From: CAZTDU01 sp050248795
GTDB lineage: Bacteria; Pseudomonadota; Gammaproteobacteria; Burkholderiales; SG8-39
Length of the DNA stretch: 46,757 bases
Direction: 5' to 3'
Assembly (NCBI GenBank): GCA_050248795.1
Contig: JBFWRS010000027.1
Span: 1 to 46,757 of the forward strand
Below the pieces are notes generated by a model that saw only the letters and a list, made by a program, of their open reading frames with translations, ran no database searches and was not told where the DNA came from. Positions 40,358 through 46,757 of the stretch are shown piece by piece (the first letter of the stretch is position 1; the number at the start of each line of letters is the position of its first letter). The translations under genes and the position numbers were made by a program.

Positions 40358-41364
40358 GAGGTGGCAAGCGCCCAACGAGGGCGTGCGCTGAACCGGTTGG
40401 AAATCTCGGGAGCTCCGCCTGCGAGGCGCAGCGCGCCGGCGAACGCGATCATGGCGCCATTGTCGGTGCACAGTTCGAGCTCCGGGTAGTAGACATCGAA
40501 GCCGTCGCGCCGCCCGGCCTCGTCCAGCTGCTCGCGCAATTGACGGTTGGCGCCTACGCCTCCCGCCACCACCAGTCGAGTCAGGCCGGTGGCGTGCATC
40601 GCGGCCGAGCACTTGGCCGCCAGCACGTCCACGATCGCGTCCTGGAATGCGCGCGCGACATCGGCACGGAACGAGGCGTCGGGTTCCGCGCGCTTGACCA
40701 GCGTGAGCACCGCGGTCTTCAGTCCCGAGAAGCTGAACTCCAGGTCTCCGCTCGCGATCATCGGGCGCGGCAGGCGATACCTGCCGGACCGGCCCTTCTC
40801 GGCGAGCTTCGATAGCGCCGCGCCTCCCGGGTAGCCGATGCCGAGGAGCTTCGCGGTCTTGTCGAAGGCCTCCCCGGCCGCGTCGTCGAGCGTCTCCCCG
40901 AGCAGTTCGTAGTTGCCGACACCTTGAACGCGCATCAGTTGGGTATGACCGCCGGAAACCAGCAACGCGACGAACGGAAACTCCGGCGGGCGCGGCGACA
41001 ACAGTGGCGACAGCAGGTGCCCTTCGAGGTGGTGGATGCCCATCGCCGGTACCCCGAGCATGAACGACAGTCCGTGGGCGAACGACGCGCCGACGAGGAG
41101 CGCACCGGCCAGCCCCGGGCCTTCCGTATACGCGATCAGCCCGAGGTCTTCGCGTCCACGCCCGCCGCTCGCCAGAACCTCGTTGCACAGCGGGACGAGG
41201 CGCCTGACGTGATCCCTGGAGGCGAGCTCCGGAACCACCCCGCCATAGGCCTCGTGCATCGCGACCTGGCTGTGCACCGCGTGTGCCAGCAGCACGCCTT
41301 GCGCGGCGTCATACAAGGCGACGCCCGTTTCGTCGCAGGAGGTTTCGATGCCCAGCACCAGCAT
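40354..41364 (-). CDS. tsaD: tRNA N6-adenosine threonylcarbamoyltransferase
   Basis: Transfers the threonylcarbamoyl group to A37 of ANN-decoding tRNAs, as part of the TsaBDE complex. The 336-residue protein shows GIETSCDETGVALYD at the start, the metal-binding HHLEGH motif near residue 110, ALLVSGGHTQLM and the GGVGANRQLR block. Divergent from rpsU across 82 bases, the conserved arrangement around the macromolecular-synthesis operon. Sua5, which makes its substrate, is encoded at 21303. Confidence 0.97.
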   Translation of the reverse strand: MLVLGIETSCDETGVALYDAAQGVLLAHAVHSQVAMHEAYGGVVPELASRDHVRRLVPLCNEVLASGGRGREDLGLIAYTEGPGLAGALLVGASFAHGLSFMLGVPAMGIHHLEGHLLSPLLSPRPPEFPFVALLVSGGHTQLMRVQGVGNYELLGETLDDAAGEAFDKTAKLLGIGYPGGAALSKLAEKGRSGRYRLPRPMIASGDLEFSFSGLKTAVLTLVKRAEPDASFRADVARAFQDAIVDVLAAKCSAAMHATGLTRLVVAGGVGANRQLREQLDEAGRRDGFDVYYPELELCTDNGAMIAFAGALRLAGGAPEISNRFSARPRWALATS

Positions 41365-41409
41365 GCCGGGATTCTAAGCGGTGGGGCTAGCCCAGGGCCG
41401 CGGATTCCG

Positions 41410-41417
41410 TATACAAT
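41410..41417 (+). promoter_or_regulatory. Probable -10 of the rpsU operon
   Basis: TATACAAT contains the -10 TACAAT, about 30 bases before the rpsU ATG. No good -35 hexamer is visible. Confidence 0.5.
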
Positions 41418-41446
41418 TCAGCCCCTTTGGATATTCCGGGGTTTGA

Positions 41447-41659
41447 ATGCCGACCGTAAGAGTGAAGGAAAACGAGCCGTTCGAAGTGGCAATGCGCCGC
41501 TTCAAGCGCACCGTCGAGAAAACCGGCCTTTTGACCGAGCTTCGCGCGCGCGAGTCGTACGAGAAGCCCACCACCGAGCGTAAGCGCAAGCTCGCGGCGG
41601 CCGTGAAGCGCCACCACAAGCGCCTGCGCAGCCAGATGTTGCCGAAGAAGCTGTACTAG
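41447..41659 (+). CDS. rpsU: 30S ribosomal protein S21
   Basis: A 70-residue basic ribosomal protein. The sequence begins PTVRVKENEPFEVAMRRFKR, the standard bacterial S21 N-terminus, and ends in the arginine/lysine-rich tail RHHKRLRSQMLPKKLY. First gene of the rpsU-yqeY-dnaG-rpoD operon. A hairpin that may act as an attenuator follows at 41689. Confidence 0.97.
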   Translation: MPTVRVKENEPFEVAMRRFKRTVEKTGLLTELRARESYEKPTTERKRKLAAAVKRHHKRLRSQMLPKKLY

Positions 41660-41688
41660 ATTTTTCACCCAGACGTTCTGAATTCCAG

Positions 41689-41715
41689 CGCCCCGGTGCG
41701 TGCATCGGGGCGTTT
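41689..41715 (+). terminator. Attenuator-like hairpin after rpsU
   Basis: CGCCCCG and CGGGGCG, 7 perfect pairs around a 10-base loop, then TTT. It lies between rpsU and yqeY, where partial termination would give excess S21 over primase and sigma factor. The T-run is short, so efficiency may be modest. Confidence 0.6.
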
Positions 41716-41736
41716 CCATTTCCGCAGGTGCCAGCC

Positions 41737-42180
41737 ATGAGACTCAAGGACCGCATCACCGAAGACATGAAGGGTGCGATGCGTGCGAAGGATGCGCCCC
41801 GTCTCTCCGCATTGAGAATGCTGCTCGCGGCGATCAAGCAAAAGGAGGTCGATGAGCGCATCGAGCTTGACGACCCGGCCGTGCTTGCCATTGTGGAAAA
41901 GGCGATCAAGCAGCGCCGCGAGTCGATCGGCCAGTTCGAGAAGGCTGGCCGCGATGACCTCGCCAACACCGAGAAGTTCGAGCTTGGTGTGCTTGCGGCC
42001 TACCTGCCGCAGCAGCTTTCGGAGGCCGAGCTTGCACAGGCCGTGGCAGCGGCAGTCGCAGAATCCGGCGCTTCGGGGGTCAAGGACATCGGCAAGGTGA
42101 TGAGCCTGCTCAGGCCCCGGATCGCCGGCAAGGCGGACATGGGCCGGGTGTCGGCACTCGTCAAGGCGAAGCTCGGTTAG
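41737..42180 (+). CDS. GatB/YqeY domain protein
   Basis: A 147-residue YqeY-type protein with a tRNA-binding-like helical domain related to the GatB tail; a precise role is not established. Landmarks are MRLKDRITEDMKGAMRAKD, RLSALRMLLAAIKQKEVDE (cited in part) and the C-terminal LRPRIAGKADMGRVSALVKAKL. A GTG nine bases upstream (41728) is in frame, but the ATG at 41737 with an AGG 8 bases before it is preferred. Sits between rpsU and dnaG, as in many betaproteobacteria. Confidence 0.92.
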   Translation: MRLKDRITEDMKGAMRAKDAPRLSALRMLLAAIKQKEVDERIELDDPAVLAIVEKAIKQRRESIGQFEKAGRDDLANTEKFELGVLAAYLPQQLSEAELAQAVAAAVAESGASGVKDIGKVMSLLRPRIAGKADMGRVSALVKAKLG

Positions 42181-42183
42181 TCG

Positions 42184-42189
42184 TAGAAT
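42184..42189 (+). promoter_or_regulatory. Possible internal -10 before dnaG
   Basis: TAGAAT, 16 bases before the dnaG GTG, in the 25-base yqeY-dnaG gap. One hexamer only. Confidence 0.3.
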
Positions 42190-42205
42190 TCCCGGGATCC
42201 CTGCC

Positions 42206-43957
42206 GTGATCCCGGAAAGCTTCAAACAGGACCTGCTCAATCGCGTCGACATCGTCGAGGTGGTGTCGCGCTACGTCCAGCTGAAGAAGGCGGGTGCCAA
42301 TCACAGCGGCCTTTGCCCGTTCCACAACGAGAAAACCCCCTCCTTCAGCGTCAGCGCTGCAAAGCAGTTCTACCACTGCTTCGGCTGCGGGGCGCACGGC
42401 AACGCCATCGGATTCCTGATGGCATACGCCGGCATGGGCTATGTCGATGCCGTAAAGGATCTCGCCTCGTCGGTCGGCATGCAGGTGCCCGAATGGCAGC
42501 CGCGCACCCCGGAGGACGCCGCGCGCAAGGAGCGCGAGACGGATCTTTACAGCGTCATGGAACGGGCGATGGACTTCTATCGCACGGAACTCAAGTCTTC
42601 GACTGAGGCGATCGAGTACCTCAAGCAGCGCGGCCTGACGGGGGAGATCGCCGCACGATTCCGCATCGGCTACGCCCCGGACGGCTGGACCGGGCTCAAG
42701 GCCGCGTTTCCCGATTACATGGACAAGGCGCTGGTCGAGTGCGGGCTGGTGATCGAGAGCGAAGGCAAGCGCTACGACCGCTTCAGGGGCCGGATCATGT
42801 TCCCCATCTTCAGCGCGCGGGGTGCGGTGATCGGCTTTGGCGGTCGCGTGATGGGGGATGGTGAGCCGAAGTACCTGAACTCTCCCGAGACGCCGCTGTT
42901 CGAGAAGGGCCGCGAGGTCTACGGGCTGGTGCAGGCTCGCGATGCGATCCGCACCGCCGGAAAGGTGCTGGTAGTCGAGGGCTACCTGGACGTGGTCGCG
43001 CTCGCCCAGTTTGGTGTCGGCTACGCCGTCGCCACGCTCGGCACGGCGACGACGCCGGTTCATGTATCGCGCCTGCTGCGGCTCGCCGACGAGATCGTGT
43101 TCTGCTTCGACGGCGACGCTGCGGGCCGAAAGGCGGCGTGGCGCGCGCTCGAGGTTGGCCTGCCCCTGGCGCTCGATCACAAGCCGCTGCGCTTTCTCTT
43201 CCTCCCGCAGGGTGAGGACCCGGATTCGTATGTACGCCGCTACGGCAAGGAAGCATTCGAGAAGCTGGCCCGGGAAGCTCAGACGCTGTCCAGCTTCCTG
43301 GTTTCGGAGCTGCGTGCGCGCTTCGATCTCGCAACGGCGGAGGGGCGCTCCGCATTGCTCTCCGCCGCGCGACCGCACCTGCAGAAGGTCGCGGCGCCCG
43401 CGCTCAAGCTGCAGCTGGTGAAGGAGTTTGCGGAGCTCGCGCGCGTCACGCAGGACGAGGCGGAGCGCCTGCTCGAGCTCAGGTCGGTTGCGCCGATGCA
43501 CTCGCGTGCCGCGCCGGTTCGGCGGATGTCCACCGACGAGAGATCCCAGGAGCGCAACCTGCTCCAGTGCGTGATCGCAAGGCCCGCGCTTGCGACTGCG
43601 ATCGATGCCGAATTGCTGGATGAACGGCAACCCGAGACGGCGGCGTTGCGCTGCCTTGCCGAATGGGTGGAAACCGACGGCATAACCTCGGAGGCGCTGC
43701 TGATCGAACGATTTCAAGGCACCGAGCACGCTGCACTGGTGTTCCAGGCGCAGGCCGCGATGCTGGAACAGGCGATGCCGGCCGATTCGGCTGAGCCGCA
43801 TTTCGTGCAGATTCAGCTCGCGCTCCGGATCCGGCGGAAAAATGAAGAGTTCGAAGAACTGATGCGTGCCGTCGGCAGTGCGCCGACCCGCGAGACGCTG
43901 GCTCTGCTCGATAGCAAGACCAAGGAGCTGGCGAAGCTCAAAAGCATGCGCACCTAG
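42206..43957 (+). CDS. dnaG: DNA primase
   Basis: Makes RNA primers for replication. The 583-residue protein has the CHC2 zinc ribbon (C37, H40, C58, C61 in LCPFHNE and YHCFGCG), the RNA-polymerase core with FRGRIMFPIFSARG, the TOPRIM domain (VVEGYLDVVALAQ with the catalytic Glu; CFDGDAAG for metals) and a C-terminal helicase-binding domain from about residue 430. The start is GTG at 42206, giving the conserved IPESFKQDLLNRVDIVEVV N-terminus. Third gene of the macromolecular-synthesis operon. Confidence 0.97.
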   Translation: MIPESFKQDLLNRVDIVEVVSRYVQLKKAGANHSGLCPFHNEKTPSFSVSAAKQFYHCFGCGAHGNAIGFLMAYAGMGYVDAVKDLASSVGMQVPEWQPRTPEDAARKERETDLYSVMERAMDFYRTELKSSTEAIEYLKQRGLTGEIAARFRIGYAPDGWTGLKAAFPDYMDKALVECGLVIESEGKRYDRFRGRIMFPIFSARGAVIGFGGRVMGDGEPKYLNSPETPLFEKGREVYGLVQARDAIRTAGKVLVVEGYLDVVALAQFGVGYAVATLGTATTPVHVSRLLRLADEIVFCFDGDAAGRKAAWRALEVGLPLALDHKPLRFLFLPQGEDPDSYVRRYGKEAFEKLAREAQTLSSFLVSELRARFDLATAEGRSALLSAARPHLQKVAAPALKLQLVKEFAELARVTQDEAERLLELRSVAPMHSRAAPVRRMSTDERSQERNLLQCVIARPALATAIDAELLDERQPETAALRCLAEWVETDGITSEALLIERFQGTEHAALVFQAQAAMLEQAMPADSAEPHFVQIQLALRIRRKNEEFEELMRAVGSAPTRETLALLDSKTKELAKLKSMRT

Positions 43958-43967
43958 GGGGTGTGAG

Positions 43968-43976
43968 TGGTATAAT
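43968..43976 (+). promoter_or_regulatory. Extended -10 promoter for rpoD
   Basis: TGG followed by a perfect TATAAT, in the dnaG-rpoD gap, 40 bases before the rpoD ATG. The TGN extension can replace a -35 element, and none is visible. It would allow separate expression of the sigma factor. Confidence 0.65.
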
Positions 43977-44016
43977 TTTCGGTTCCCCGTTTTGGCCCCT
44001 ATCCCGCGAGGCGTTG

Positions 44017-46329
44017 ATGGCTAAGGACAAGCGCAAGAGCAAGCCCAGGCTGGCCCCGAAGGCCAAGAAAAAAGCCAACTCGATCAAGACGTTGAAGAAG
44101 AAAGTCGTGGTGCGGGCCGTCGCTCGCAAGACGCCTCATCCGCAGGTACGCAAGCCGGCGCACCAGAAGGCAGCGGTAGCGAAGAAGCCTGCCGGCAAGG
44201 CGAAGCTCGCTGGAAGCAAGAAGACGCAGCCGTCCCAGCCCAAGCCCTCCAAGCAGGCGGTAGGAAAGGTCGTTGCGGCCAAGGCCGCTGCCGTCAAGCC
44301 GGAAGAGAAGGCGGGGAAGAAGATCAAGAGCGCAAAAGCGGTACTCGAGCAGCTCGAAGCAAAGCTTGCAGAGGGGCTCAAAGGCAAGGCGAAGGCGAAG
44401 GGCAAAGGCGGCCGCCCCGGCCGCAAGGGGAAGAAGGACGAGTGGATCATCGGGCCGGCGCCTACACCCGAGGATGCCGAGACGCGGCGCACGCGACTCA
44501 AGAACCTCATCAAGCTTGGCAAGGATCGAGGATTCCTTACCTATTCCGAGATCAATGACCATCTGCCGGATGATCTCGTCGACGCCGAGCAGATCGAGGC
44601 GATCATCTCGACCTTCGGCGACATGGGAATCCAAGTCTACGATCAGGCACCCGATCAGGAAGCTCTGCTGATCAACGAGCAGGCGCCTGTTGCTTCGACC
44701 GACGAAGATGTCGAGGAGCAGGCAGAGGCTGCACTGTCCACGGTTGATTCGGAATTCGGGCGCACCACTGACCCCGTGCGAATGTATATGCGGGAAATGG
44801 GCTCGGTGGAGCTGCTCACGAGAGAGGGCGAGATCGAGATCGCGAAGCGGATCGAGGAGGGCCTGCGCCACATGATCCAGGCGATCTCCGCCTGCCCGAC
44901 GACGGTGCGGGAAATTCTCGACCTTGCCGACAAGGTAGAGAAGGAAGAAATGCGCATCGACGAGGTGGTCGATGGCCTTATCGACCCGAATGCCAAGGAT
45001 GATTTCGACCCGAAGAAGGCGGAGACGGTTGCCGAAGCCGGGGACGAAGAGGAGGCCCTCGATGAGGAGGAGGCTGAAGAGGCAGAGAACGCTGCCCACA
45101 CGGCAAGCCTGCTCAAGCTTCGCGGTGAGGCGCTGGAGAAGTTTGCCCGCATCCGCAGGCTCTACGACAAGATGACGCGCGTGCTCGAAAGCAAGGGGTC
45201 GAAGGACAAGGACTACCTGCGGGTCCGGGACCAGATCGGCGCGGAACTCATGACGTTCCGGTTCACCGCGCGCACCGTCGAGCGTCTATGCGACAGCGTC
45301 AGAAGCCTGGTCGACCGGGTCCGTCAGTATGAACGAGGCATACACGATGTCTGCGTTCACAAGGCCCAGATGCCGCGCCAGCACTTCATCAAGATCTTCG
45401 CGGGTACGGAAGGATCGAAGCGCTGGCTTACGAATGAGCTGAATTCGGGGCACGCCTGGAGCGAATTGATGATCCGGCTCGAGCCGTCGGTGCTGGAGCT
45501 GCTCGGAAAGATCCAGGTTGTCCAGCAGACGATCGGCATCTCCATTCGGGACCTGAAGGAGATCAACAAGCAGATGTCGACAGGGGAAGCCAAGGCCCGC
45601 CGCGCAAAGCGCGAGATGACCGAGGCGAACCTGCGACTGGTGATCTCGATCGCCAAGAAGTACACGAACCGCGGCCTGCAGTTCCTGGACCTCATCCAGG
45701 AGGGAAACATCGGGCTGATGAAGGCGGTGGACAAGTTCGAGTACCGTCGAGGCTACAAGTTCTCGACCTACGCGACATGGTGGATCCGCCAGGCGATCAC
45801 GCGTTCGATCGCGGACCAGGCGCGCACAATCCGCATCCCCGTGCACATGATCGAGACAATCAACAAGATGAACCGGATCAGCCGGCAGATCCTCCAGGAA
45901 ACCGGGTCGGAGCCGGATCCCGCGACGCTGGCAGCGAAGATGGAGATGCCCGAGGAGAAGATTCGCAAGATACTGAAGATCTCCAAGGAGCCGATCTCGA
46001 TGGAAACGCCGATCGGCGACGACGACGATTCCCACCTGGGCGATTTCATCGAGGATCAATCGACGATGGCGCCCTCCGACGCGGCCGTCTACGGAAGCCT
46101 CAGGGACGCCACCAAAGAGGTGCTGGATACGCTGACCCCCCGAGAGGCGAAGGTGTTGCGCATGCGCTTCGGCATCGAAATGTCCACGGACCATACGCTG
46201 GAAGAGGTCGGCAAGCAGTTCGATGTCACCCGCGAGCGAATCCGGCAGATCGAAGCAAAGGCGCTGAGAAAGCTGCGCCATCCGTCCAGGTCCGAGCGCC
46301 TGAAGAGCTTCCTCGATCAGGAAGGCTGA
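44017..46329 (+). CDS. rpoD: RNA polymerase primary sigma factor (sigma-70)
   Basis: Housekeeping sigma factor, 770 residues. The first 145 residues are a lysine/alanine/proline-rich basic extension of low complexity, typical of Burkholderiales RpoD. Region 1.1 follows (about 160-225, LIKLGKDRGFLTYSEINDHL), then region 1.2 (PVRMYMREMGSVELLTREGE), an acidic non-conserved region (Glu-rich near 345-365), region 2 (GLQFLDLIQEGNIGLMKAVD, YATWWIRQAI), region 3 and region 4 (EEVGKQFDVTRERIRQIEAKA). The upstream frame is open to 43963, but ATG at 44017 is the conserved start (MAKDKRKSK). Followed by the tRNA cluster. Confidence 0.98.
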   Translation: MAKDKRKSKPRLAPKAKKKANSIKTLKKKVVVRAVARKTPHPQVRKPAHQKAAVAKKPAGKAKLAGSKKTQPSQPKPSKQAVGKVVAAKAAAVKPEEKAGKKIKSAKAVLEQLEAKLAEGLKGKAKAKGKGGRPGRKGKKDEWIIGPAPTPEDAETRRTRLKNLIKLGKDRGFLTYSEINDHLPDDLVDAEQIEAIISTFGDMGIQVYDQAPDQEALLINEQAPVASTDEDVEEQAEAALSTVDSEFGRTTDPVRMYMREMGSVELLTREGEIEIAKRIEEGLRHMIQAISACPTTVREILDLADKVEKEEMRIDEVVDGLIDPNAKDDFDPKKAETVAEAGDEEEALDEEEAEEAENAAHTASLLKLRGEALEKFARIRRLYDKMTRVLESKGSKDKDYLRVRDQIGAELMTFRFTARTVERLCDSVRSLVDRVRQYERGIHDVCVHKAQMPRQHFIKIFAGTEGSKRWLTNELNSGHAWSELMIRLEPSVLELLGKIQVVQQTIGISIRDLKEINKQMSTGEAKARRAKREMTEANLRLVISIAKKYTNRGLQFLDLIQEGNIGLMKAVDKFEYRRGYKFSTYATWWIRQAITRSIADQARTIRIPVHMIETINKMNRISRQILQETGSEPDPATLAAKMEMPEEKIRKILKISKEPISMETPIGDDDDSHLGDFIEDQSTMAPSDAAVYGSLRDATKEVLDTLTPREAKVLRMRFGIEMSTDHTLEEVGKQFDVTRERIRQIEAKALRKLRHPSRSERLKSFLDQEG

Positions 46330-46383
46330 ACGGCCCTGAACCGGGAGCCGGCGCGATCGTGGCGGGTTACCTGACAGATCAAC

Positions 46384-46457
46384 GGGCCGGTAGCTCAGCC
46401 GGTCAGAGCAGGGGACTCATAATCCCTTGGTCCTTGGTTCGAATCCAAGCCGGCCCA
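46384..46457 (+). tRNA. tRNA-Ile2 (CAT anticodon, lysidine type)
   Basis: A full cloverleaf: acceptor GGGCCGG/CCGGCCC, D-arm GCTC/GAGC, anticodon loop CTCATAA, T-arm CTTGG/CCAAG, discriminator A. The anticodon CAT could mean Met or Ile2. The C4-G69 and C5-G68 pairs are the identity elements used by TilS, and the TTGGTC variable region matches E. coli ileX; both point to Ile2, whose C34 becomes lysidine to read AUA. CCA is not encoded. Confidence 0.85.
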
Positions 46458-46478
46458 TGCTTTTCGCGTCCCACAGTA

Positions 46479-46507
46479 TTGACTAAGCGATGGAAAAAAA
46501 AGATAAT
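46479..46507 (+). promoter_or_regulatory. Sigma-70 promoter of the tRNA-Tyr/Gly/Thr operon
   Basis: TTGACT (46479-46484), a 17-base spacer with an A-tract, then GATAAT (46502-46507), placing the transcript start about 7 bases before the mature tRNA-Tyr at 46521. Confidence 0.8.
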
Positions 46508-46520
46508 TTACGGTTCCGTC

Positions 46521-46607
46521 GGAGGGGTGCCCGAGTGGTTAAAGGGGGCAGACTGTAAATCTGTTGGCCTTGCGCCTACGTTGGTTCGAATCCAACCTCC
46601 TCCACCA
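46521..46607 (+). tRNA. tRNA-Tyr (GTA anticodon)
   Basis: A class II tRNA with a long variable arm: acceptor GGAGGGG/CTCCTCC, anticodon loop CTGTAAA (GTA), variable arm around TGGCCTTGCGCCTA, T-arm GTTGG/CCAAC, then A and an encoded CCA. First of the Tyr-Gly-Thr cluster. Confidence 0.96.
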
Positions 46608-46641
46608 GACAACGGAGTGGGTGAACAGGGAAAGGATTCGG

Positions 46642-46715
46642 GCGGGTGTAGCTCAATGGCAGAGCAGAAGCCTTCCAAGCTTACGACGAGGGTTCGATTC
46701 CCTTCACCCGCTCCA
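46642..46715 (+). tRNA. tRNA-Gly (TCC anticodon)
   Basis: Acceptor GCGGGTG/CACCCGC, D-arm GCTC/GAGC, anticodon loop CTTCCAA (TCC), T-arm GAGGG/CCCTT, discriminator T and encoded CCA. Very close to E. coli glyT. The outermost anticodon-stem pair is a G27-A43 mismatch. Confidence 0.95.
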
Positions 46716-46742
46716 GAGGACCGGCTAGAGATAGAACGACAG

Positions 46743-46757
46743 GCCCATGTAGCTCAG
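46743..46757 (+). tRNA. tRNA-Thr, 5' end only (window edge)
   Basis: GCCCATGTAGCTCAG is the 5' end of a tRNA and matches the start of bacterial tRNA-Thr(GGT). It lies in the position expected for the Tyr-Gly-Thr-tuf order of proteobacteria. The anticodon lies outside the window. Confidence 0.75.

Noticed and set aside
44017..44460. Lys/Ala-rich repetitive stretch as a DNA repeat or recombination hotspot
   Set aside because: It is the low-complexity basic N-terminus of RpoD, seen in related sigma factors; the codons vary and no exact tandem unit is present.
1..46757. CRISPR arrays, insertion sequences, rRNA genes or phage genes
   Set aside because: No spaced direct repeats, transposase-like proteins, terminal inverted repeats or rRNA signatures were found on reading both strands.

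Overview
The window looks like a chromosomal segment of a GC-rich betaproteobacterium, probably Burkholderiales-related. This rests on gene order and protein character: a gap-pgk-pyk glycolytic block, an aldolase-purC-purE-purK-sua5 block, an rpsU-yqeY-dnaG-rpoD macromolecular-synthesis operon with a long Lys/Ala-rich RpoD N-terminus, and a tRNA-Tyr/Gly/Thr cluster of the kind that normally precedes tuf. I see no insertion sequence, integrase (other than housekeeping XerD), CRISPR array or prophage. Coding density is very high and no stretch above about 215 bases lacks a gene.

Layout. 1-2655: end of gap, then pgk and pyk. 2663-5759: a secreted TPR protein, a hotdog thioesterase, a GcvA-like LysR regulator and a divergent 61-residue protein ending at a strong terminator. 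5864-10341: four tightly coupled enzymes (enolase superfamily, Gfo/Idh/MocA oxidoreductase, DUF993 aldolase-like TIM barrel, sugar-phosphate isomerase/epimerase-like TIM barrel) that look like an uncharacterised catabolic pathway. 10356-17514 (minus strand): a Gld-type ABC system (ATPase, permease, GldG-like, DUF4340) followed by a DUF2721 membrane protein and an EF-G paralogue. 17730-22594: eukaryote-type class I aldolase, purC, purE, purK, sua5/tsaC and a small lipoprotein. 22599-24910 (minus): PhoD-type phosphatase and a GntR/UTRA regulator.

25005-35808 is the most striking accessory region. It is a long collinear operon starting with a UxaA-family pair that most resembles (2R)-sulfolactate sulfo-lyase (SuyA/SuyB). 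It continues with a full complex-II-like succinate/fumarate oxidoreductase whose B, C and D genes are separated from A by a two-subunit class I fumarase, then a ThDP-dependent enzyme, then a TAXI-type TRAP binding protein and a fused TRAP permease. A divergent GntR gene, an operator-like palindrome and a good sigma-70 promoter stand in front of it. A convergent dienelactone hydrolase and a ComC-like Ldh2-family dehydrogenase follow. Together these suggest uptake and breakdown of a (sulfo)hydroxy-carboxylate, with C4-dicarboxylate oxidation enzymes carried along. The substrate is an inference.

37538-46757 is housekeeping: ogt, xerD, ybaK, folB (minus), plsY, tsaD (minus), rpsU, yqeY, dnaG, rpoD, then tRNA-Ile2(CAT), tRNA-Tyr(GTA), tRNA-Gly(TCC) and the first 15 bases of a probable tRNA-Thr.
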